From Plantactinospora endophytica (GTDB lineage: Bacteria > Actinomycetota > Actinomycetes > Mycobacteriales > Micromonosporaceae): a DNA stretch of 64,000 nt. The notes under the pieces were generated by a model. That model was given only the letters and a program-made list of their open reading frames with translations. It was not told the origin of the DNA and did not search any database. The DNA lies in the NCBI RefSeq assembly GCF_016862915.1, contig NZ_BONW01000016.1:310001-374000 (forward strand), in the 5' to 3' direction. The position numbers and the translations under genes are program-made. This document shows, one piece after another, positions 17,989 through 24,575 of this stretch; within the stretch, counting starts at the first letter, position 1; each line of letters begins with the position of its first letter.

Positions 17989-18285
17989 CAAGGCGAATTC
18001 CCCGGCGGAATCCCGGCGGGAAATGGTCTCGACGCGGCGCGAGCAGTTCCCAGGAGGCGTAGAGCTGTCGGGTCAGCGGGACGACAGCGCGAACTCGGCC
18101 GTCGGATGCCCGGCCGGCATCAGGCGAACAGGTTTCGGCAGCCGCCGCAGAACGCTCGGCCGGGAGGTCCCGGATCGAGCGCTTCCGGAACCGGAAAGGT
18201 ACCGATCGAACACGCCCGGCAGCGGTGCGTCCCGGTCGGGCGCTTCCTGTATCGGAGTGTTCGGGCTCCGCGAACGTCGCGGCGG
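17989..18285. other. Intergenic region between ThuA-like gene and MDR promoter
   Basis: Together with site C this is a 425-bp gap. Beyond the motif I see no open frame with actinomycete codon bias and no strong hairpin. A weak stem (GTTCG ... CGAAC near 18258) lies just after the ThuA-like stop and may help termination. Confidence 0.4.
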
Positions 18286-19020
18286 TCAGTCGTGCCAGTC
18301 GGCGCGCGGCGTCTTGACCGCGCGGGCCGGGGCCACCACCGGGGCGCCGGGCATCGCCCAGCGGACGGCGTTGGCGAGGACCCGCTGGATCTGCGGATGA
18401 CGGTAGACCGGGTACGCCTCGTCGCCGGGACTGAAGTAGAAGACGCGGCCCCGGCCGCGCCGGAACGTCACGCCGGACCGGAACACCTCGCCGCCGGCGA
18501 AGGAGCTGATGAAGACGACCTCGTCGGGGCTCGGGATGTCGAACGGCTCGCCGTACATCTCCTGCTCGCCGATGACGATGGGCTGGTCCACCCCGGCCGC
18601 GATCGGGTGGCTCGGATCGGTCGTCCAGACGAGTTCACGCTCGCCCTCGTTGCGCCAGGCGAGCGAGCAGGTCGTACCCATGAGCTTCCGGAAGACCTTC
18701 GAGTAGTGTCCGGAGTGGAGCACGAGCAGGCCCATCCCGCCCAGCACACGGGCCGCGATCCGGTCGACCAGCCCGTCCTCGACCTGCTCGTGCGCCCGGT
18801 GCCCCCACCAGAGCAGCACCTCGGTCCGATCGAGCAGCTCGGGGGGAAGTCCCTGGTGCGGCTCGTCCAACGTTCCGGTCCGGACCTCGGCGTCCGGCAG
18901 GGCCGAGCGGAGCGCGTCGGCGATCGCGCCGTGGATGCCGTCCGGATAGATTTCGGCCATCTCCGGCTTGGCGCGCTCGTGGAGACCTTCGTTCCACACT
19001 GTGACCTGCACGGCGATCAT
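18286..19020 (-). CDS. ThuA-like domain protein
   Basis: 244 residues. Glutamine-amidotransferase-like fold of the trehalose-utilisation ThuA family (VQVTVWNEGLHE, EVLLWWGHRAHEQV, GMGLLVLHSGHYSKVFRKLMG, REGER-like and VFYFSPGDEAYPVYRHPQIQRVLANAVRWA). ThuA works with ThuB, a Gfo/Idh oxidoreductase, in the 3-keto-glycoside route of disaccharide use. The Gfo/Idh, PmoA-like and ThuA set here suggests a similar oxidative route. ATG 19020 abuts GAAGG. GTG 19011, three codons in, has better spacing and may be the true start. Own promoter with motif site D. Confidence 0.83.
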   Translation of the reverse strand: MIAVQVTVWNEGLHERAKPEMAEIYPDGIHGAIADALRSALPDAEVRTGTLDEPHQGLPPELLDRTEVLLWWGHRAHEQVEDGLVDRIAARVLGGMGLLVLHSGHYSKVFRKLMGTTCSLAWRNEGERELVWTTDPSHPIAAGVDQPIVIGEQEMYGEPFDIPSPDEVVFISSFAGGEVFRSGVTFRRGRGRVFYFSPGDEAYPVYRHPQIQRVLANAVRWAMPGAPVVAPARAVKTPRADWHD

Positions 19021-19131
19021 CCTTCGGGGAGACGAGCCCGCCGGCCGACCTGGACCGGCGAGCCGGCGGAGCTGACCCGGCGATCGGGGTCGCAGCCGTA
19101 CGGGAGGCATGGGCGACAGCTTCGCGGTCTG

Positions 19132-19193
19132 ACGCTACCGTCCGGCCGGGCGGGGACCATGCGCTTTTCCGCACGACTCCTGTGGTTTATCCC
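19132..19193 (-). promoter_or_regulatory. Promoter with shared regulon motif, site D (ThuA-like gene)
   Basis: Motif copy at 19157-19193: plus strand CCATGCGCTTTTCCGC, ACTCCTG, then GGTTTAT. 19 bp on is the -10-like TAGCGT (minus strand, 19132-19137). Leader is ~105 nt. The remaining ~200 bp up to the kinase start at 19392 shows nothing else I can support, apart from the kinase Shine-Dalgarno GAGGGGGG. Confidence 0.55.
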
Positions 19194-19391
19194 CGCCGGG
19201 GTGTCGGATCCAGGTCAGAGCCTCGGCTGCGGGTGCTACGGATCGGCACCCGCCCTCCGGAACCAGGGGCGGGCCTCGCGGACGGTACGGCGCGTCCTTC
19301 CGACAGTGCGTCGGTGTTCGTGCGTGCGGCTCGTCCGGCTATCGTCTCCCTACCGCTGGCGGGGGGCGCCGTGGCGAGGGGGGATTTCGAT

Positions 19392-20975
19392 ATGAGCGTG
19401 CCGCTGCTGCCGGGGGAGCGGACCCGGCTCGGCAGGTATGAACTGCTGGGCCGGTTGGGTGAGGGCGGTATGGGCACCGTCTATCTCGGTCAGGACCGGG
19501 ACGGGCGCCGGGTGGCCATCAAGATGGTCCGGTCGGAGTACTCCGCCGATGCCGAGTTCCGGGGGCGGTTTCGCAGCGAGGTCAACCGGGCCCGCCAGGT
19601 GCCGCCGTTCTCCACAGCCGAGGTCCTCGACGCCGACCCGGACCACGACCCGCCCTACCTCGTGGTCGAGTACGTCGACGGCCCCAGTCTGGCCACTGTG
19701 ATCAAGGAGCGGGGACCGCTGGCCGGGTCCGCGCTGCACGGGGTGGCCGTCGGCATCGCCACCGCCCTGACCGCGATCCACGGCGCCGGGGTGATCCACC
19801 GCGATCTCAAGCCGGGCAACGTGCTGTTCGCCATGGGCGGCATCAAGGTGATCGACTTCGGTATAGCCCGAGCCTTCGAGGCGACCAGCCAGCACACCCG
19901 TACCGACCAGATCGTCGGCACGGTCGCGTACATGGCGCCGGAACGCTTCGACTCGGAGAGCGGCCGGCAGGTGACCACCGCTGCGGACATCTTCGCCTGG
20001 GGCGTGGTGGTGGCGTACGCCGCGACCGGGCGTACGCCGTTCGCCGCCGACTCCGCGCCGGCCACCGCGATGCGCATCCTCACCCAGCCGCCCGACCTCT
20101 CCGGGCTGCCCAGGTCGCTGCACGATCTCGTCGGTCGGGCCCTGGTCAAGGATCCCGCCGAACGCCCGACGGCGCGCGAACTGCTCGACGTGCTGCTCGC
20201 CGGCGACACCCCGCAGCCGGAGGTCACCACAATGGTCGCCAGGGCGGCCCTGACCGCCCGCGACGGAGTCCAGGCGACGGGCGGCGGTCCCGGCAAGGTG
20301 CCGACCGAGACCCGGCCGGGAAGCACGCGTCGCCGGCGGCTGTTGGGTGTCGGCGCCGCCGCTGCCGTCCTCGTCGTGCTGCTCGGCGTGGGCAGCCTCG
20401 CCGCTCTGGACGTCCTCGACCGTGGCGGCGGTGACCCGGCCGGCTCCCCGGCGACGTCCGCGCCGGCCGGCGCGAGCCCGACGACCGCCGGCGCCACCTC
20501 GGCGGCGCCGGACGCGGACACCCTGATATTCCAGGGCAACCGGCGTACGCTGATCCACCTGGCGGAGATCGACCGGGATCTGGCCCTGGACTACCACTCG
20601 TACGAGGTGGCGGCCTCCGACGGCACCGGCATGAAGTCCCAGTTCGTCCTGGTGCCGACGGGCGTGGATTACCTGATCAGGTCGTTGCGTGGCGAGGGTC
20701 GCGCCGACAATCCGGAGACCTGCCTCGGTGTCAAGATCACGCCGGACGTGGGAGGGTCGCTGGTCGCCGCCGACTGCATCCCGACCCAGGCGACGCTCTT
20801 CTCGTTGTCCGCGACCGGCGCCCGGGACGACAAGAACCGGCGCACCTACCACATCTACAACGAGAGGTACGGCTTCGTGCAGTGGAGCGCCGAGCGCAGG
20901 GCGGTGTACGTCGAGCAGGTCGGCGATGCCACCCCGACCGCGAGCTTCAGCTTCGTCGACCGGGGAGCGCTCTGA
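19392..20975 (+). CDS. Membrane Ser/Thr protein kinase with extracytoplasmic domain
   Basis: 527 residues. Kinase domain at ~15-275 with all key motifs: glycine loop GRLGEGGMGTVY, VAIK lysine, HRDLKPGN catalytic loop, IDFGIAR, and GTVAYMAPER. A juxtamembrane Thr-rich linker is followed by one membrane helix (LGVGAAAAVLVVLLGVGSLAAL, ~315-337), an Ala/Thr/Pro-rich spacer and a ~150-residue outer domain. That outer domain has two Cys (ETCLGVKI, AADCIPT) that may form a disulfide. It lacks PASTA repeats and I do not recognise it. Typical Hanks-type signalling kinase of actinomycetes; ligand and targets unknown. ATG 19392 is 9 nt after GAGGGGGG. The upstream in-frame extension lacks family sequence. 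Confidence 0.88.
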   Translation: MSVPLLPGERTRLGRYELLGRLGEGGMGTVYLGQDRDGRRVAIKMVRSEYSADAEFRGRFRSEVNRARQVPPFSTAEVLDADPDHDPPYLVVEYVDGPSLATVIKERGPLAGSALHGVAVGIATALTAIHGAGVIHRDLKPGNVLFAMGGIKVIDFGIARAFEATSQHTRTDQIVGTVAYMAPERFDSESGRQVTTAADIFAWGVVVAYAATGRTPFAADSAPATAMRILTQPPDLSGLPRSLHDLVGRALVKDPAERPTARELLDVLLAGDTPQPEVTTMVARAALTARDGVQATGGGPGKVPTETRPGSTRRRRLLGVGAAAAVLVVLLGVGSLAALDVLDRGGGDPAGSPATSAPAGASPTTAGATSAAPDADTLIFQGNRRTLIHLAEIDRDLALDYHSYEVAASDGTGMKSQFVLVPTGVDYLIRSLRGEGRADNPETCLGVKITPDVGGSLVAADCIPTQATLFSLSATGARDDKNRRTYHIYNERYGFVQWSAERRAVYVEQVGDATPTASFSFVDRGAL

Positions 20976-21040
20976 GAGCTGACGTCGAGCGCTTCCGCAC
21001 CTTCCAGGGGCATCGCCAACCTGTCGTCAGGCATCCGGCC

Positions 21041-21065
21041 ATAGCGGCCAGAAAGTGACCGCTAT
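21041..21065. promoter_or_regulatory. Inverted repeat upstream of DinB-like gene
   Basis: Perfect 7-bp arms ATAGCGG (21041-21047) and CCGCTAT (21059-21065) with an 11-bp spacer, 60 bp before the DinB-like start. Size and position fit a repressor operator. No partner regulator lies nearby. Confidence 0.35.
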
Positions 21066-21125
21066 CGGCCGTAGCGTCGAGGTTGCCAGCACGACGAGGC
21101 GACCTCGAGACGAAGGATGACGACC

Positions 21126-21653
21126 ATGGTGACCACCTTGCAGAACACGGTGACCGGCGAGCGGGCCGACCTGCTGGCCTCGCTGGGCCAGGCCCGGTTC
21201 TTCCTGCGCTTCACCGCGCGGGAACTCACCGACGAGCAGGCGGCCACCCGCAGCACGGTCAGCGAGCTGTGCATCGGTGGGCTGATCAAACACGTCACGG
21301 CGGGCGAGCGGCAGTGGACCCGGTTCATCGTCGAGGGGGCCTCGGCGATGCCCTCCTTCGACGATCCGGCGACGTACGAGACGCACGCGACCGGGTTCCG
21401 GATGCTGCCGGGGGAGACCCTGGCCGGGCTGCTGGCGGAGTACGAGGAGGTCGCGCGGCGTACGGACGAGCTGGTGCGTACGCTGCCCGATCTCGACGCC
21501 GATCACGAACTGCCGCCCGCGCCGTGGTTCGAGCCGGGGGTGCGGTGGAGTGCGCGGCGGGTGTTGCAGCACATCGTCGCCGAGACGGCACAGCACGCCG
21601 GGCACGCCGACATCGTCCGGGAGGCCATCGACGGCGGCAAGTCGATGGGCTGA
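21126..21653 (+). CDS. DinB-like / DUF664 protein
   Basis: 175 residues; an in-frame ATG also exists at 21117. ATG 21126 is preferred because AAGGA then sits 8 nt upstream instead of touching the start. Four-helix-bundle DinB superfamily, with the three metal-binding His positions visible as HVTAGERQW and HIVAETAQHAGHAD. Actinobacterial DinB proteins of this type include mycothiol-dependent enzymes (maleylpyruvate isomerase, MST family). Many, like this one, have no known substrate. Cytoplasmic, monocistronic. Confidence 0.82.
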   Translation: MVTTLQNTVTGERADLLASLGQARFFLRFTARELTDEQAATRSTVSELCIGGLIKHVTAGERQWTRFIVEGASAMPSFDDPATYETHATGFRMLPGETLAGLLAEYEEVARRTDELVRTLPDLDADHELPPAPWFEPGVRWSARRVLQHIVAETAQHAGHADIVREAIDGGKSMG

Positions 21654-21842
21654 TCCGGCAACGGGCCGCACCCTCGCCGTCGACTCTTCCGACCAGCACC
21701 GCCCAGCGCACCGCGCCTGTGCCCTCGACCGCGGACGACCTGCGATTTCATCGCCACCGAAACATCACCGAAGCCCCGACCGCGACCGTGGTCGCAGTTG
21801 CCCGGACCGATCGCCGGTCCGGAACGAGAGGGGAACAGGAAG

Positions 21843-22745
21843 ATGAAGCGCAGGAACCGTTGGTTCGGCCTGGCCGGAGCCGCCGTGACCGTCGTGGCGG
21901 CCCAGGCCGGGATCCAACTCGTCGACACCGCTCCGGCCGCCGCGGTGACCGGCATCGAGCGGACGTCGGAACTGTCGGCGACCGACTCGCGTACGGCGCG
22001 TACCGTCCGGGCGTTCTGCCCGGTCGGTACGTGGGTGATCGGCGGCGGGGGCTGGGCCTTCGCCGTCGCCGCTGCCGACAGTGCCAAGGTGGCGCTGGTG
22101 CAGCTCGTCCCGGAGCACCGCACGGACGGTACCCGGGACAGCTTCCTGGTGACCGGCACCGAGACCACGACGGCGATGACCGGGAACTGGTGGCTGGAGG
22201 CGTACGCCATCTGCGCCAGCCCGTCCGGGCTCGCCGGCTACCAGGTGGTGGGCACCCAGAACCAGGCCACCTCGTCACCTGTCGAGGCCGCCGCGTCGGC
22301 CGGCTGCGGCACCAGACGGGCCCTCGGCGGCGGCGCCGAGATCGTCAACTCGGGCGGGCAGGTCGCCCTGCACGTCGCCAGGGCCTCGGCCAGCGGTGAC
22401 ATCTTCCGGGGCGCGGCACACGAGGACGCGGACGGCTACTCCGGCAACTGGACCGTCAACGCGTACGCGGTCTGCGTGAACACCCCCGCCGGGTACACCG
22501 TCGTGACGGAGCCGTCGGCGCAGAGCGACTCGGAGGCGGAGAAGTTCGCGCTCGCCAACTGCCCGAGCGGCACCCGGGTGCACGGGGCGGGAGCGGCGAT
22601 CTCCGACACCGCGCCCGGTGGCGTGGCGCTACAGGTGGCGTACCCGTCCAGCCTGCTCGGCTACGTGCAGGCGTTCGCGGTGGAGAACACCCCGGTCGGC
22701 CAGGACTGGGACTTCATCGTCGCCCAGGCGATCTGCGCGGCCTGA
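21843..22745 (+). CDS. Secreted protein with three ~85-residue repeats, function unknown
   Basis: 300 residues from ATG 21843. Signal peptide MKRRNRWFGLAGAAVTVVAAQAG with cleavage near TAPAAAV. The mature protein is three copies of one module. Each begins with Cys-containing text (FCPVGTWVIGGGGWA, GCGTRRALGGGAEI, NCPSGTRVHGAGAAI) and ends in an aromatic-Cys block (NWWLEAYAICA, NWTVNAYAVCV, DWDFIVAQAICA). One disulfide per module is likely. Similar proteins occur in actinomycetes without a known role. A strong terminator follows at 22773. Confidence 0.8.
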   Translation: MKRRNRWFGLAGAAVTVVAAQAGIQLVDTAPAAAVTGIERTSELSATDSRTARTVRAFCPVGTWVIGGGGWAFAVAAADSAKVALVQLVPEHRTDGTRDSFLVTGTETTTAMTGNWWLEAYAICASPSGLAGYQVVGTQNQATSSPVEAAASAGCGTRRALGGGAEIVNSGGQVALHVARASASGDIFRGAAHEDADGYSGNWTVNAYAVCVNTPAGYTVVTEPSAQSDSEAEKFALANCPSGTRVHGAGAAISDTAPGGVALQVAYPSSLLGYVQAFAVENTPVGQDWDFIVAQAICAA

Positions 22746-22772
22746 CCTGGAGCGGACGACACCGCACCGCAC

Positions 22773-22806
22773 CGGCCGGTCGGCACCCACGGGAGCCGAC
22801 CGGCCG
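22773..22806 (+). terminator. Hairpin terminator after the three-repeat secreted protein
   Basis: Perfect 12-bp stem (CGGCCGGTCGGC at 22773-22784, complement at 22795-22806) with a 10-nt loop, 28 bp past the stop. Confidence 0.7.
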
Positions 22807-23058
22807 TTCCGTCATCGGGCGTACCGGCTGGCGGAGCCGCCGGAAGAGTGTGGTCATGCCCTCGGCGGCGGATTTGCGATGACCTTTCTTGCGGCACACG
22901 TATTTCGATTCTGTGTAAAAGACACTGGTAATGCCGATGCGCCGCCGGGAGTGTAAGGCGCAGCTAAATAGGAAGGTGTCGCGAATGGTCGTCCGTCGAG
23001 TATGGTCGGGCCGCAGGAACGCCATGCCATTGCCGCCGTGTCACCACTCGGGAGAGCC
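22807..23058. other. AT-richer upstream region of the methyltransferase gene
   Basis: With the terminator this is a 313-bp gap. Bases 22870-22980 are clearly more AT-rich than their surroundings and probably hold the methyltransferase promoter. TTGCGG at 22889 and TGTGTA at 22912 are spaced 17 bp, a weak match. No short gene seen. Confidence 0.4.
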
Positions 23059-23790
23059 ATGAGCACTGAGATAGACATCCGGACCGAGGCCGGAGGACTT
23101 CCGGACCCGGCGTACGAGACCGTCGACTTCGGCAAGCCCGAACTGCTGGCGCGTGGAATTCACCGGGAGGCGGTGGGTGGCTACTGGGACGAACTCGGTG
23201 AACTCCAGTTCGAGTTTCTCAGGCAGCAGGGGCTCAAGCCCGACAACCGGTTCCTCGACGTCGGATGCGGCTCGCTGCGCGCCGGCCGCCTGATCGCCGC
23301 CCACCTCGACCCGGGCAACTACTACGGCATCGACATCAACCACAGCCTGCTGACCACGGGGTACGACCACGAACTCGACGACGCGGGCCGGGCGCGGCTG
23401 CCGAGGACGAACCTCCGGGCCACGGACCGGTTCGACGCCGACTTCGGAGTTCCGTTCGACATGGCGATCGCCCAGTCCGTCTTCACCCACATCTCGCTCA
23501 ACTGGCTGCGGCTCTGCCTCTACCGGGTCGCGAAGGTCATGCCGCCGGGCGGCAGGTTCTACGTGACCTTCTTCGAGCAGCCGGAGGGCTTCCCGATCGA
23601 CGGCATCGGCTGGTCCGGTCGGCTGTTCACCGAGCGCAACGCCTTCTGGTACTACCAGGACGACATGCGCTGGGCGGCCAGCCGCAGCCCGTGGTCCTTC
23701 CGGTACATGGGCGACTGGGGACATCCCCGGGACCAGCGGATGGTCGAGTACACGCGTCTCGACGGAGAGGTCGGGGGCAGCCCGAACTAG
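23059..23790 (+). CDS. Class I SAM-dependent methyltransferase
   Basis: 243 residues from ATG 23059 behind GGGAGAG. SAM-binding motif I FLDVGCGSLRAGRLIAAHL and acidic motif II YYGIDIN, then motif IV region FDMAIAQSVFTHISLNWLRLCLYRVAKVMPPGGRFYVTFF. The wording is that of methyltransferases found in polysaccharide or natural-product loci, but no such cluster is present and the substrate is unknown. Cytoplasmic. Convergent with the VOC gene. Confidence 0.85.
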   Translation: MSTEIDIRTEAGGLPDPAYETVDFGKPELLARGIHREAVGGYWDELGELQFEFLRQQGLKPDNRFLDVGCGSLRAGRLIAAHLDPGNYYGIDINHSLLTTGYDHELDDAGRARLPRTNLRATDRFDADFGVPFDMAIAQSVFTHISLNWLRLCLYRVAKVMPPGGRFYVTFFEQPEGFPIDGIGWSGRLFTERNAFWYYQDDMRWAASRSPWSFRYMGDWGHPRDQRMVEYTRLDGEVGGSPN

Positions 23791-23797
23791 CGCGACC

Positions 23798-23822
23798 GGC
23801 CCGGTGGCAACACCGCCGGGCC
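23798..23822. terminator. Short convergent hairpin
   Basis: GGCCCGG (23798-23804) pairs with CCGGGCC (23816-23822) in the 37-bp gap between the two convergent stops, so it can serve both genes. Confidence 0.5.
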
Positions 23823-23827
23823 ACGGC

Positions 23828-24457
23828 TCAACGCGGCGGTTCCGCGCCCGTCTGCTCGCTCACCATGAACGCCGCGTACCAGTCGGGCCAGTTCGGGTCG
23901 CTCGCGCCGGTCCGCTTCTCGTGCTCGTCGTGCGCGGCGGCGGCGCGTCGTAGTGCGCCGGCCAGGTCGCTCGCCGAGTCGAACGACGTCTGGCCGGCCT
24001 CGACGCGCCCGGGCAGCCGGTTCGTGATCTCCTGGAGCACCCAACTGTTGCCGTCCAGGTCCTGGAACATGGCGCGCGAGGAGTAGCTGGACCGCTCGGG
24101 ATCCGGTCCGTCGACCGGACCATCCGGGCCGAGATGGAAGATGGCGTCCACCTCGACACCGGCGGCGACCAGCGTGTCCCGGGCCGCCCGGAGGTCGGAG
24201 ACGACCAGGTACGACTCGGCCGAGCCGGGCGCCGCCGACGTGAGCCCCTGGCCGAACTGCACCGAGCATCCGGAGCCGTGCGGCGTGTACTGGACCACGC
24301 CGGGCGGGGTCCGGTCGAGGCGCCAGCCGAGGCGTCCGTAGAACTCCTTGGCGCGGTCGACGTCCGAGACGGGCACGACGACCACCTCGAGCTTCATGTC
24401 GACGTTCTCGACGCTCGTCGTCGCGGTCGCGCCGCTGCGGGTATCCGTCCTGGTCAT
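23828..24457 (-). CDS. VOC (glyoxalase/bleomycin-resistance fold) protein
   Basis: 209 residues from ATG 24457. The central VOC domain reads MKLEVVVVPVSDVDRAKEFYGRLGW ... MFQDLDGNSWVLQEI, with the paired beta-alpha-beta-beta-beta units of the family. A ~50-residue helical tail (DLAGALRRAAAAHDEHEKRTG, NWPDWYAAFMV) is an addition seen in some actinomycete members. Possible roles are binding or modifying a small molecule; no catalytic assignment can be made. Confidence 0.8.
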   Translation of the reverse strand: MTRTDTRSGATATTSVENVDMKLEVVVVPVSDVDRAKEFYGRLGWRLDRTPPGVVQYTPHGSGCSVQFGQGLTSAAPGSAESYLVVSDLRAARDTLVAAGVEVDAIFHLGPDGPVDGPDPERSSYSSRAMFQDLDGNSWVLQEITNRLPGRVEAGQTSFDSASDLAGALRRAAAAHDEHEKRTGASDPNWPDWYAAFMVSEQTGAEPPR

Positions 24458-24575
24458 CGCCGCCTCCCTGACCTCACCCTACTGGTCCCACCCGAGCCGG
24501 ACGCCTCGTTCCCGACAACAGCCGACCGCCGTCCGGTCGTGCCCCTGCCGAGCTGTTCGGGTGCTCCGGGGTGGG

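Noticed and set aside
15072-19193. Reading the shared promoter motif as a simple inverted repeat (CC-TGCG-6-CGCATGG)
   Set aside because: The palindrome fits only sites C and D. Sites A, B and E do not have the left arm, so an asymmetric AraC-type site is more likely.
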